Assembly: GCF_019654915.1 (NCBI RefSeq) | Contig: NZ_BPET01000008.1 | Coordinates: forward strand, 51,013-115,012 | Source of the DNA: Shewanella sp. MBTL60-007 | Lineage (GTDB): Bacteria > Pseudomonadota > Gammaproteobacteria > Enterobacterales > Shewanellaceae | Length of the DNA: 64,000 bases | Direction: 5' to 3' | Part shown: positions 19,199 through 28,100 of the stretch, piece after piece | Layout: each line of letters starts with the position of its first letter | How positions within the stretch are numbered: the first letter of the stretch is position 1 | Notes under the pieces: model-generated | Told to the model about the DNA's origin: nothing | The model's database searches: none | What the model saw: only the letters and a program-made list of their open reading frames with translations | Position numbers and translations under genes: made by a program

Positions 19199-19495
19199 TA
19201 TGTTACCTAGCCTCCATTAACATGACTATAAATGATAAAAATCAGCTTGAATAGGCTATGTTTACATGAATCAGTGTAAAGCGAGGGGGGAAAGCCATCC
19301 TTGGCTTTTTCTATCCCTGTGGTCACCCTTAGTTAAGGGCGACAGATCCTGTGTATGTCCTTAGTGTGAGTAGCAATGACGGTCCTTGCCAGAGCTACTC
19401 TCAGCCCCTTAAATCGGTAAGATTTATATGGGATCCTAGCGTATCGTTTCGCCATCCTAGCGGTGTCGGGTCCTTAATAGTGATACAAAACTTTG

Positions 19496-20539
19496 TTACT
19501 GGGCGACTAGCACTTTTTCTTGGCTAGTTAGCGTCACGACGACGCGGCGCTCTAAAGCACGATCTTTACGTAAATTAGCGTGAGCATCTTGCTCGCCAAC
19601 GGCTTGAGTGTCGATCTTCTTCACTTCTACACCGTGTGAAACTAAGTAAGCTTCTACATGCTGTACGCGTTTTTCAGATAGCTTAAGGTTGTATTGGCTA
19701 TCACCTTGGTTATCAGATTGACCGTTTAGCAAGATAACGTCTTGCTCTTTGCTCTTTGAAAGCTGAATAACCTGATCTAGCTTAGCCTTGGCAGTGCTAG
19801 TTAGCTCTGATGAGTCGAAGCCAAATAGAACGGCTACACTGCTTTTTTCGGTATGAATTTCATACTTAGGCTCAGGCTTTGGCTCTGGACGAGGCATAGG
19901 CTTAGTCTGCTTTTCAATAACGGCTGGTAGCACAACGGCTGTCGCTGTCGCAGGCTTCACACCGAAACGGTAAGTTAGCTGTAGACCCACTGTCTGTGCA
20001 TCCATGTTTGCCGTGTTCCATGCGGTTTCATCGATACCGGCAAAGCGGCGGTACTTAGCTGAGATCGCTAAAGAGTCAGTGATGTTGTAGCCCACACCTG
20101 CGCCAAAGTATGCGGCGGTATCGGTAGCACTAACATATTTATTCGCACTCATCTGGTGCGCTAGGTGGTATTGATAAGCACCCGCTTCACCAGTTAAGAA
20201 CCACTTTTCATTTAGAGGTAGTGTACCCACAGCACCCAGTGTAAATCCGTCGACATCGATAGATTGGCTACCGTCTAGGCCGCCCCACATGTGAGTGTCG
20301 TCGTTGGTGCCGAGATCTTGCCAACCCGCTTCGAAGGCCAAGTATTTGTTTAGTTGATAACCCACTAGGGCATTCCAAGCTAAATCGCTGTCATCGCCTA
20401 GGTGGCTAGCGGCGTCAACTGACTCATAGTTGCTTTGACCGGCACCAGCACCTATGTACCAAGTGTTATCGATATCGGCTGCATTGGCGTAACCACATGT
20501 ACTCATTAATGCGAGTGCAATTAGTGTCTTGTTCATCAT
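19496..20539 (-). CDS. ompA: OmpA-family outer membrane porin/peptidoglycan anchor
   Basis: A 347-residue outer-membrane protein: signal peptide ending at GYANA/AD, an eight-strand OmpA-type beta-barrel (about residues 22-190), a Pro/Lys-rich hinge (PRPEPKPEPK) and a C-terminal OmpA-like peptidoglycan-binding domain with SDNQGDSQYNLKLSEKR. The longer in-frame start adds 16 residues before the signal peptide. MMNKTL is preferred because GGAG lies five bases before it. A second OmpA-like gene with a different barrel lies at 60582. Confidence 0.9.
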   Translation of the reverse strand: MMNKTLIALALMSTCGYANAADIDNTWYIGAGAGQSNYESVDAASHLGDDSDLAWNALVGYQLNKYLAFEAGWQDLGTNDDTHMWGGLDGSQSIDVDGFTLGAVGTLPLNEKWFLTGEAGAYQYHLAHQMSANKYVSATDTAAYFGAGVGYNITDSLAISAKYRRFAGIDETAWNTANMDAQTVGLQLTYRFGVKPATATAVVLPAVIEKQTKPMPRPEPKPEPKYEIHTEKSSVAVLFGFDSSELTSTAKAKLDQVIQLSKSKEQDVILLNGQSDNQGDSQYNLKLSEKRVQHVEAYLVSHGVEVKKIDTQAVGEQDAHANLRKDRALERRVVVTLTSQEKVLVAQ

Positions 20540-20780
20540 GTTATCTCCAGTGAGTTTTAATTCGTCTCTCATTTCAATGGAGCGCATTTTGAGGGATTGG
20601 CTAAATTAGAGCGATAGAGTAAATGCAATAATGATTATTTGATTTGCTTATGGGTAAGCCGTGACTAAAGGCTGAAAATCACAAAAATACGGGTGTGGTG
20701 ACTTTTCCCATAAGTAATTTGGATGATGAAAAATAGCAATAGATAGCGGCGCATATGACACCGCTATAGGATTTATTAAC

Positions 20781-21617
20781 TTAAGGCTGCTGAATATGTA
20801 TCTGCTTAACAGGGCAAGGGATCTCGATATCGGCCTCTTTAAGGGCTTTAAAGAGCGCAGCGTTAGTTTGGTATTTGTCTTGGTAATAACTTTGGGTCGC
20901 CACCCAATAGCGAACACCTATCTCAATACCAATACTGTTAAAGTCATTTACGCCCACTTGGGCCTTATCACCCTGATAAACGACTGAGCTGTCACTCAAG
21001 ACTTTAGCGAGTAAGGTTATGACCTGCTGGGGATCGGCCTGATAACTGATATTTAATTTGGTTTCGACCAGCTTATTGGCAAAAGAGTTATGTAAGATCT
21101 CACCGACAATATGTTTATTGGGAATGTTGATCTCTTCACCCTCTTCGTTGGTTAACACCGTCATACCAAGATGAATGTCTTTAACTAAGCCGCCGACACC
21201 TTTAACTTCGATGGTATTACCTACTATAAAGGGACGAGTCACAATAATGGTAATTCCGGCAGCATAGTTAGATAGCATTCCCTGCAAGGCTAAACCAGCA
21301 CCAAGAGAGGCTGCACCGATTGCGGCAACCATAGGAGTGACACTAATACCTAACTTGCCTAAGGCTATCACTGCCACCATCAGTATGATTAAGATACGGA
21401 CGAAGTTACTGGTAAAATTACTTAGGGTGATATCGATTTCATGCTTTTCGAAAATTCGAGTGACTAGGTTGGCGGCTTTAGAGGCTAGCCACAAACCAAT
21501 TAAGAAGATGATGATGGCACCAAGAATACTAAAGCTATACTGCACCAAAAATTCAGTTATTGCGGTATAGGCGTTTTGCAGCTGCGCGATCTCTTGGTCT
21601 AATCCTTGCTCATTCAT
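20781..21617 (-). CDS. mscS: MscS-type small-conductance mechanosensitive channel
   Basis: A 278-residue protein with the MscS layout: a short N-terminal periplasmic segment, two transmembrane helices, then the pore helix TM3 with the Gly/Ala-rich pattern AAIGAASLGAGLALQGMLSNYAAG, followed by the beta domain (PFIVGNTIEVKGVGG). It opens on membrane tension to release solutes during hypo-osmotic shock. The length matches E. coli MscS (286). It is monocistronic. Confidence 0.93.
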   Translation of the reverse strand: MNEQGLDQEIAQLQNAYTAITEFLVQYSFSILGAIIIFLIGLWLASKAANLVTRIFEKHEIDITLSNFTSNFVRILIILMVAVIALGKLGISVTPMVAAIGAASLGAGLALQGMLSNYAAGITIIVTRPFIVGNTIEVKGVGGLVKDIHLGMTVLTNEEGEEINIPNKHIVGEILHNSFANKLVETKLNISYQADPQQVITLLAKVLSDSSVVYQGDKAQVGVNDFNSIGIEIGVRYWVATQSYYQDKYQTNAALFKALKEADIEIPCPVKQIHIQQP

Positions 21618-21828
21618 TTTTGTATCCTTCTGGCAACCTTTACCGATTAGCTTACTGAAAATACACTAGTTTGTAACTTATATTTTATATGTGTATTGCT
21701 AGAGAAGGGGTTTGTTTTGGTGTGCAGACGCTTTGCGTGAAGAGGATCATGATTTGCCGCGAAGTTTACTGTTGGTCTTTAAAGAATAGGTTACTCTTTT
21801 TGTTAATACTAATTAGCCGAGTCCAATT

Positions 21829-22287
21829 ATGAGAGCCGTTATTTTTGTTTTATCTAGCCTATTTGCCACGTCGGTTTGGGCAAGCACCTATCAAGTTGGC
21901 GACCAAATTATTGATATTAAGTTGCAGGATCAACATGAAGCGCAATATCAGGTCGATAGCAGCACAACTCGGGTTTTATTTAGTCGTAGTATGGACGGCG
22001 GAACCGTTATCCAAGAGGCGCTAGAGGCTGAGCCTGAATTGGTGAAAGATAGCGGTCTGATTTATGTGGCGGACATCAGTGGCATGCCATCTTTGATTGC
22101 ACGTTTTGTCGCTTTACCTCAGTTTAAAAAGTTTCCATATAGAGTGGCGCTGGATAACGAAGGTGAATTAACTAAGCCTTTGCCTGCGCAAAAGGATCAA
22201 GCGACCTTGGTTGAGCTTAATAATAACCAGATAACTAAGATTGCCTTCTATGAGACAGCCGATGCGCTGTTAGCAGACTTAAAATAG
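21829..22287 (+). CDS. Secreted periplasmic protein with a thioredoxin-like pattern, no redox motif
   Basis: A 152-residue protein with a clear signal peptide (cleavage after VWA/ST). The remainder alternates strands and helices as in AhpC/thioredoxin-like folds (GDQIIDIKLQD opening), but there are no cysteines, so it cannot be a thiol oxidoreductase. The specific function is not recognised. It is monocistronic and followed by a strong bidirectional terminator. Confidence 0.7.
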   Translation: MRAVIFVLSSLFATSVWASTYQVGDQIIDIKLQDQHEAQYQVDSSTTRVLFSRSMDGGTVIQEALEAEPELVKDSGLIYVADISGMPSLIARFVALPQFKKFPYRVALDNEGELTKPLPAQKDQATLVELNNNQITKIAFYETADALLADLK

Positions 22288-22320
22288 CATCACCTGCTCT
22301 ATGAGTGTATAAACACATTT

Positions 22321-22360
22321 AGAAGATAAAAAAGGGCGCTCAGCGCCCTTTTTATCTTCT
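22321..22360. terminator. Extended palindromic bidirectional terminator
   Basis: A near-perfect 40-base palindrome: AGAAGATAAAAA, GGGCGC, TCA, GCGCCC, TTTTTATCTTCT. The GC core with A and T flanks terminates both the plus-strand secreted-protein gene and the minus-strand YdcH-like gene. Confidence 0.88.
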
Positions 22361-22367
22361 AACTGCT

Positions 22368-22583
22368 TTAAGCCGAGTGCCTCTTCAAAATATCGTAGAT
22401 CTCTTCTTTTAAATGTAGCTTCTTTAGCTTGAGTTCATGCAGCTCTGAGGTGTAGTCGCTAGCGATGTTTTTCTCCAGATTCTTTATCTCCTCATCGAGT
22501 TCGTTATGCTTGTGAAACTTCTTCTGAAAATGGCTATCAGATGTTTTTAGTTGGCTGATAAGTTCTCTGTATTCTGGAAACAT
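22368..22583 (-). CDS. YdcH/DUF465-family small coiled-coil protein
   Basis: A 71-residue, highly charged helical protein with the DUF465 pattern: YRELISQLKTSDSHFQKKFHKHNELDEEI followed by a second helix ending LKKLHLKEEIYDIL. These proteins form helical hairpins; their function is unknown. Length and start fit the family. An AAGGAC-type site (AAAAAGGACGCCTGC) precedes the ATG on the minus strand. Confidence 0.85.
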   Translation of the reverse strand: MFPEYRELISQLKTSDSHFQKKFHKHNELDEEIKNLEKNIASDYTSELHELKLKKLHLKEEIYDILKRHSA

Positions 22584-23079
22584 GCAGGCGTCCTTTTTAG
22601 CGGTTTTTTTGCGGATAGTTCATTTGGTACAGTTTTAAACTACCGCGATTACTCCCTGCTAAATGTGATATCGATCAAATTGTGAGCGATTAGAAATGCA
22701 CGTTGGAGCAGGAGATGTTTTTGCCGTGATGTCCCATAAATAAGCTTCAGCAATAAGCCCTGAAAACTTGTGTTCCTAGCGCAACGGCTTTGCTTGAGGG
22801 AGCTAGCTAAACTGTTGCTAATCTGTAACTTATTTCTTGTCAGCTAGAGTCTAGGAACTTAGTGTTATTGTTGATCAAACCTCACCTTTCATGGCTGGCA
22901 GTATGCCTAGTAACTGCTATATTCTAGCTCAGAGTCTAAGTTGATTTAGTAACTAGATTACGACAAATCATTTACTCTTGGCGGGTAAAGTGTGATCGAC
23001 TTAACCTTTTTAGCGCCAAGACTAGGTTAAAGTCGCTTCAATTAGATTTATAAATTCAAAAATGAAAGGGGTTTTCACG
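22584..23079. other. Upstream region of udp, no gene seen
   Basis: About 500 bases without a coding region. TGTGATATCGATCAAA (near 22667) and GTGTGATCGACTTAAC (near 22990) look like CRP half-sites with poor second halves. CRP/CytR control would be expected for a nucleoside gene, but neither site is good enough to call. Confidence 0.35.
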
Positions 23080-23838
23080 ATGTCTGATGTATTTCATTTA
23101 GGCTTAACTAAAGAGATGTTAGATGGTGCTAGTTTAGCGATCGTGCCAGGCGATCCTGAGCGCGTTAAGCGTATTGCCGAGTTGATGGAGAATGCGACAT
23201 TTTTAGCGAGTCACCGTGAATATACCAGCTACTTGGCATATATCGAGGGTAAGCCTGTTGTCGTTTGTTCAACGGGTATTGGTGGTCCATCGACATCGAT
23301 CGCCATTGAGGAGCTAGCCCAGCTTGGTGTACGTACTTTCCTCCGAGTCGGTACCACTGGTGCGATTCAGTCACATGTGAATGTGGGCGATGTGATTGTG
23401 ACTCAAGCGTCGGTGCGTTTAGATGGAGCAAGCCTGCACTTTGCGCCGATGGAGTACCCAGCGGTAGCAAACTTTGAATGTACAACGGCTATGGTTGAGG
23501 CGAGCCGCGAAGCGGGTCTTGAGCCACATATTGGTATTACAGCTTCATCAGATACCTTCTACCCAGGCCAAGAGCGGTACGATACCGTTTCGGGTCGTGT
23601 CACCCGTCAGTTCAAGGGCTCAATGCAAGAGTGGCAAGACTTAGGTGTGCTTAACTACGAGATGGAGTCTTCGACGCTCTTTACCATGTGTGCTTCACAG
23701 GGATGGCGCGCAGCATGCGTTGCCGGCGTGATTGTTAATCGTACTCAACAAGAGATCCCAGATGAAGCGACAATGAAGAAAACCGAAGTCAGTGCGGTTT
23801 CTATCGTTGTGGCAGCGGCTAAAAAGTTACTTGTATAA
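23080..23838 (+). CDS. udp: Uridine phosphorylase
   Basis: A 252-residue protein almost collinear with E. coli Udp, which splits uridine with phosphate into uracil and ribose-1-phosphate in the cytoplasm. Family signatures are visible: [47 protein letters not shown] and [24 protein letters not shown] is chosen as start because GGGG lies eight bases upstream and it matches E. coli; an upstream ATG would add six residues. It converges with a Tsx-like nucleoside channel gene. Confidence 0.96.
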   Translation: MSDVFHLGLTKEMLDGASLAIVPGDPERVKRIAELMENATFLASHREYTSYLAYIEGKPVVVCSTGIGGPSTSIAIEELAQLGVRTFLRVGTTGAIQSHVNVGDVIVTQASVRLDGASLHFAPMEYPAVANFECTTAMVEASREAGLEPHIGITASSDTFYPGQERYDTVSGRVTRQFKGSMQEWQDLGVLNYEMESSTLFTMCASQGWRAACVAGVIVNRTQQEIPDEATMKKTEVSAVSIVVAAAKKLLV

Positions 23839-23868
23839 ACGTTATTTAGGATGGGTCACAATCCCAAT

Positions 23869-23896
23869 AAAAAAGGCGCCGATGGCGCCTTTTTTG
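23869..23896. terminator. Bidirectional terminator between udp and the tsx-like gene
   Basis: Six A residues, GGCGCC / GGCGCC stem with GAT loop, six T residues. Confidence 0.88.
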
Positions 23897-23912
23897 TTTA
23901 CTGTGACCTGTG

Positions 23913-24665
23913 CTAGAAGTGGTACTTAGCGATCACCGAGTAAGTGTTCTGATCGATACCATCGACACCGTATTTGTTTTTCCAGTAATCATATTCGATA
24001 CCGACAAATAGCTTGTTTTTCTGATGCTCGCCTAGTACCACCGCACCTAAGTCATACTTAAGTTGTGGGTTGAAGTGGAAGTTAGTCTCGTAAGCTGCGT
24101 CATCAGCTGCAAATACCCAGTCAATGAAACCGTCGAAGACGATATTCGAGTTACCGACAGGGAAATCCATTCTAAATGCGGGCGTTAACTGCCAACCATC
24201 ACTGATGTTATCGCTGCTGATTGCGTGTCGACGATAGGTATTAAGCTGGAAGTAGCTAAAGTATGGGATCTTGATATCCATACCGACACCGTACAGGAAG
24301 CTCTTTACTGGGCCTTCACCCTCTTCAAGTGTGAGTGCTAGCGATAGATCGGTTACAGGGCCAAAACCTACTGTTTTACCTAAAATTTTACCAGCACTAA
24401 AGCGAGTAGAGATCTCACCATAGGTGGTGTTGTCTTTGCTGACATTTGAGCCGTTAAAGTAAGTCACGTCTTGGAAGGCAAACCAGTCGCCATATTTCCA
24501 ATCACCAGCGGTTTCAAAGGTTAAGGTTGTCTGTTTTTCTGAAGGCGCGAGGTCGTAGTTTTCACCATATAGCGCAGTGACACTCACATCCCACCAGTTA
24601 ACCATATTGTCAGCCATTGCCGTTGGGCTGACTAGCAAAGCCAAACAAAGTAATTTTTTGTTCAT
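23913..24665 (-). CDS. Tsx-like nucleoside-specific outer membrane channel
   Basis: A 250-residue outer-membrane protein with a signal peptide (cleavage after AMA/DN), the family start NWWDVSVTALYG and a C-terminal aromatic residue (AKYHF) for BAM insertion. The beta-strand pattern fits the 12-strand Tsx/OmpK barrel that passes nucleosides. The udp gene converging on it makes a nucleoside substrate likely. Tsx-like proteins in marine bacteria also act as phage receptors (OmpK), which could apply here. Confidence 0.86.
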   Translation of the reverse strand: MNKKLLCLALLVSPTAMADNMVNWWDVSVTALYGENYDLAPSEKQTTLTFETAGDWKYGDWFAFQDVTYFNGSNVSKDNTTYGEISTRFSAGKILGKTVGFGPVTDLSLALTLEEGEGPVKSFLYGVGMDIKIPYFSYFQLNTYRRHAISSDNISDGWQLTPAFRMDFPVGNSNIVFDGFIDWVFAADDAAYETNFHFNPQLKYDLGAVVLGEHQKNKLFVGIEYDYWKNKYGVDGIDQNTYSVIAKYHF

Positions 24666-25055
24666 CGTAAAACCTTTTATTTTTATAGGAGCTTAGGGCG
24701 CAGTAAGTTATTAAATAATAAACGTGAGTTTTGCTGGCGGGGAATATAGGCGGAAAGTGAACAATGTTCAAAGGTTTTGTCATTCTTTTTTAGCTTGATA
24801 GTATAGGGCGCTTATAAGTTGTTGATAGTTTATCTGTTAGTCTTGGGGCGTGGTGGTTCGCAATTGTTTTTAAATGCGAATTTACCTGCAGATGTGGCGC
24901 ATTTTTATCGTCGGGAAATTGATGCTCACCCCGTCAAGCTAACAATTCTATTATGTGTAGGGCTCGTTATCTTAACTATTGGTTGACATAATATGTCGCA
25001 TAAAACCTGTGCAACTGATATAGTCATCTGAGGCTCTTTCATTTCAGGGGGAAAT
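24666..25055. promoter_or_regulatory. Divergent promoter region of tsx-like gene and nfeD; candidate operator
   Basis: No gene was seen. A palindrome TGAACAATGTTCA at 24759-24771 lies about 95 bases upstream of the tsx-like start and could be an operator for its regulator; this is a guess from symmetry alone. A TTGACA sits at 24983-24988 in front of nfeD, but no matching -10 is at the right distance. Confidence 0.35.
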
Positions 25056-25532
25056 ATGGAGTTTTCAAATCCGATAATAATTTGGGCATGTATTGGGGTT
25101 ATCCTCATGCTGGCGGAGATCATTTTACCGGGTGGTATTGTGATCCTTTTAGGCACAGCTTGCCTTGTTGTTGCAGGTGCCTTGGCTATCGGTTTAGTGG
25201 AAGGCATAGTACAAAGCTTAACACTCTGGTTTATTGCCTCAATGGTGTTACTGTTACTCTTTCGTCAAGTCACACAAAAGTTGGTCGGCGGTGATGCTCA
25301 TGTCGGTAATACCGATGAAGAACTCGACATTTACGGTCAACTAGCAGTCGTCAAACAAACCATAGGTCCGGCGCAAAAGATGGGACGGATTGAATTTCAA
25401 GGCTGTGAATGGTCGGCATTGGGAGATGGTAGCGAGATTGCTGCAGGATCTCAGGTTAGGATTATCTGCAGAGATAATATTGCGTTAGTGGTTGAGCCTA
25501 TCAAGGCTGAAGAGCACTTCGTAGAAAAGTAA
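25056..25532 (+). CDS. NfeD-like membrane protein (short form)
   Basis: A 158-residue protein: three or four N-terminal transmembrane helices (residues 5-75), then a C-terminal OB-fold domain (LAVVKQTIGPAQKMGRIEFQG...VRIICRDNIALVVEP). This is the short NfeD1b type, without the protease domain, which pairs with SPFH proteins (as YbbL/QmcA in E. coli) in membrane microdomain organisation. It is followed 26 bases later by the first of two SPFH genes, forming one operon. Confidence 0.9.
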   Translation: MEFSNPIIIWACIGVILMLAEIILPGGIVILLGTACLVVAGALAIGLVEGIVQSLTLWFIASMVLLLLFRQVTQKLVGGDAHVGNTDEELDIYGQLAVVKQTIGPAQKMGRIEFQGCEWSALGDGSEIAAGSQVRIICRDNIALVVEPIKAEEHFVEK

Positions 25533-25558
25533 TTGGTTTAAGTAAGGAAGGGATCTCT

Positions 25559-26488
25559 ATGTTCGCATTTACACTCTTTGTTCTATTTGTCTTTTTTATC
25601 CTCTATAAGTTGCTGCTAATTGTGCCTATGCGTGAGGTCAACGTGATTGAACGCTTAGGTAAGTTTCGCACCGTGCTTCAGCCTGGATTTCACTTTTTGA
25701 TCCCGTTTTTTGATCGGGTAGCCTATAAGCATGAAATTCGTGAGCAGGTGCTCGACGTACCGCCACAAAGCTGTATCTCGAAAGATAATACCCAGCTAGA
25801 AGTCGATGGCTTAGTTTACCTCAAGGTCATGGATGGCAAGCTTGCCAGCTACGGTATTGAAGATTATCGCCGCGCGGCGGTAAACCTAGCACAAACCACC
25901 ATGCGTTCAGAGATAGGTAAGTTAAGTCTAAGTCAGACATTCTCAGAGCGAGATAGCCTCAACGAGTCGATAGTACGAGAAATTGATAAAGCATCGGACC
26001 CCTGGGGGATCAAGGTGCTGCGTTATGAGATAAAAAATATCACACCGTCACGTAAGGTGATCCATACCCTAGAGAAGCAGATGGAAGCGGAGCGCAGTAA
26101 GCGCGCCGAGATCACGCTGGCCAATGCAGAAAAAGCCGCGATGATTAATCTGTCAGAAGGTGAGCGCCAAGAAGCGATTAATCTCTCTGAAGGTGAGAAA
26201 CAGCGCCGTATTAACGAGGCGAAAGGTACAGCGCAAGAGATCGCTATTATCGCCCGTGCTAAGGCCGAAGGCATGGAGCTTGTCTCTGCTGCGCTTGCAA
26301 AAGAGGGCGGGCATGATGCGATGAATATGCAGCTTAAAGAGCAGTTTATTGCTCAGGTTGGCAAGATCCTCGGTGAGGCGGATGTGTCTGTCGTACCGGC
26401 TGAGCTAGCTAAGATTGAAGGTTTCTTTGAAGGTATGGAGCAGGTCTCTCATGCCGTGTCTGCCAATTCAGTGAAGGGAGCACGCTAA
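25559..26488 (+). CDS. SPFH/stomatin-like protein, QmcA-type (first copy)
   Basis: A 309-residue stomatin/prohibitin-family protein: one N-terminal membrane helix, the SPFH domain (VNVIERLGKFRTVLQPGFHFLIPF, then VDGLVYLKV), then a long Ala/Glu coiled coil with repeated NLSEGE(R/K)Q motifs. It probably forms large oligomeric rings or cages on the inner membrane that control membrane proteases. AAGGAAGGG precedes the start. It overlaps the next SPFH gene by one base. Confidence 0.92.
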   Translation: MFAFTLFVLFVFFILYKLLLIVPMREVNVIERLGKFRTVLQPGFHFLIPFFDRVAYKHEIREQVLDVPPQSCISKDNTQLEVDGLVYLKVMDGKLASYGIEDYRRAAVNLAQTTMRSEIGKLSLSQTFSERDSLNESIVREIDKASDPWGIKVLRYEIKNITPSRKVIHTLEKQMEAERSKRAEITLANAEKAAMINLSEGERQEAINLSEGEKQRRINEAKGTAQEIAIIARAKAEGMELVSAALAKEGGHDAMNMQLKEQFIAQVGKILGEADVSVVPAELAKIEGFFEGMEQVSHAVSANSVKGAR

Positions 26489-27426
26489 TGAACATCTCAG
26501 GAATCGATACCGACTTAATTGTAATGGCTATCTGGGGCCTAATTTTTGCCATCTTTGTGATTAAGCTGTTTCAGTCTATTCGATTAGTGCCGACAAAATC
26601 GGCCTATATCGTTGAACGCTTAGGTAAATATCATTCAACTTTAGACGCGGGCTTTCATGCCTTAGTGCCTTTTGTCGATAAAGTGGCTTATATTCACGAT
26701 CTCAAAGAGGAGACAATTGATGTCCCTCCACAGGAGTGTTTCTCTTGCGATGAAGTGAATGTTGAAGTCGATGGGGTTATCTATATCTCGGTGGTTGATC
26801 CTGTAAAAGCCAGTTACGGCGTTACTGATTACCGCTATGCCGCGATTCAGTTGGCACAAACCACGACACGTAGCGTGATAGGAACCCTAGATCTGGACCG
26901 CACCTTCGAAGAGCGCGATGTAATTAGTGCTAAAGTGGTTGAGGTACTAGATCAAGCTGGTGCCTTGTGGGGTATTCGTGTCCATCGCTATGAGATTAAA
27001 AATATTACCCCACCGGAAACCGTAAAAAATGCCATGGAGATGCAGGTGAATGCTGAGCGTGAGCGTCGTGCGTTATTGGCAAAGAGTGAGGGTGATAAGC
27101 AAAGTAAGATTAATCGCTCTGAGGGTATAAAAGCGGAGACCATCAATCACTCGGAAGGTGAGATGCAGCGCCGAATCAATGAAGCGGAAGGTAAGGGCGA
27201 GGAGATCTTAACTATTGCACGAGCCACAGCAGAGTCGATCGAGCGTATGGCCACCGTTATTGCTGCTCCGGGTGGTAAAAACGTGGTGCGCATGCAACTC
27301 GGGGCACAGTACCTTAAGCAGCTTGACGGTGTCAGCTCTGGACAGAGTAAGGTGATTCTGCCTGGTAATATGATGGACTTCGATCACTGGATGAATAGCA
27401 TCGGCTTAGAAGAAGATAAGCAGTAG
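26488..27426 (+). CDS. SPFH/stomatin-like protein, QmcA-type (second copy)
   Basis: A 312-residue paralogue of the preceding protein, with the same order: N-terminal membrane helix, SPFH domain (AYIVERLGKYHSTLDAGFHALVPF), coiled coil (NRSEGIKAETINHSEGEMQ), and a slightly different C-terminus. The pair probably arose by tandem duplication and may form mixed oligomers, as HflK/HflC do; that is inference. A terminator follows. Confidence 0.92.
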   Translation: MNISGIDTDLIVMAIWGLIFAIFVIKLFQSIRLVPTKSAYIVERLGKYHSTLDAGFHALVPFVDKVAYIHDLKEETIDVPPQECFSCDEVNVEVDGVIYISVVDPVKASYGVTDYRYAAIQLAQTTTRSVIGTLDLDRTFEERDVISAKVVEVLDQAGALWGIRVHRYEIKNITPPETVKNAMEMQVNAERERRALLAKSEGDKQSKINRSEGIKAETINHSEGEMQRRINEAEGKGEEILTIARATAESIERMATVIAAPGGKNVVRMQLGAQYLKQLDGVSSGQSKVILPGNMMDFDHWMNSIGLEEDKQ

Positions 27427-27454
27427 TCGGTTCGGACAAAGGTGACTCATTATG

Positions 27455-27488
27455 ATGCTAGACCCTTCTTTAGGGTCTAGCATTTTTA
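27455..27488 (+). terminator. Terminator after the SPFH operon
   Basis: An 11-bp perfect stem ATGCTAGACCC / GGGTCTAGCAT with loop TTCTTTA is followed by TTTTA. Confidence 0.85.
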
Positions 27489-27668
27489 TAATACCAATCA
27501 GTATAAGAAGTTGAGCTGCTTAGAACGTTTTTGGCAAACTAATTCAAGGCGAATAACTGAAAGAATGGCCGCTCCCTTGTGAAGTTGTTCAACGCAGAAG
27601 TAGGCTGCCAAAACGCTCCAGAATGGCGAATGTGAGCACTTAATTCTTGTTAGCTTAGGAGGGGCTCG

Positions 27669-28082
27669 ATGGCATTCGATGATAAGTTTAGACTCAGTAG
27701 TCACGCAGTTATCTTAAAACAAAGAGTGAGCGAGCCCAGTGTTTTATTACTTAAGGCTAGCTATGGTGACTGTCGCTGGGGGCTACCCGGCGGGGCTTTA
27801 GAGCCTGGAGAGACTATTCACGAGGCACTTTTGCGAGAATGCCAAGAGGAGCTAGGTGTGGCCGTTAAGGTGAAATACCTAAGCGGGGTCTATTATCACC
27901 GAGCGTACGATTCACAGGCCTTTATCTTTCGGTGTGAACTTAGTGACCAAGACAGTATTAGGCTCAGTGATGAACACAGTGAGTACCGTTTCATGCCGTT
28001 ATCCGAGCTCCCAAATGTTCAGAAGCAGAGAGTTATCGATTGCTTAGACTACAACGGCGCCGTGGTCAGCCGTAAATTCTAA
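27669..28082 (+). CDS. Nudix hydrolase
   Basis: A 137-residue Nudix-fold enzyme. The Nudix box is complete: G-ALEPG-E-TIHEALL-RECQEELGV, supplying the metal-binding glutamates. Such enzymes hydrolyse nucleoside diphosphates linked to another group; the substrate cannot be assigned. An AGGAGG site overlaps the start region. It is monocistronic, convergent with the GGDEF/EAL gene. Confidence 0.9.
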   Translation: MAFDDKFRLSSHAVILKQRVSEPSVLLLKASYGDCRWGLPGGALEPGETIHEALLRECQEELGVAVKVKYLSGVYYHRAYDSQAFIFRCELSDQDSIRLSDEHSEYRFMPLSELPNVQKQRVIDCLDYNGAVVSRKF

Positions 28083-28100
28083 TTGCAGCTTCTGCATGCC

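Noticed and set aside
22660..23010. CRP-like sites upstream of udp.
   Set aside because: Only one half of each site matches TGTGA; the opposite half lacks TCACA. Not called as sites.
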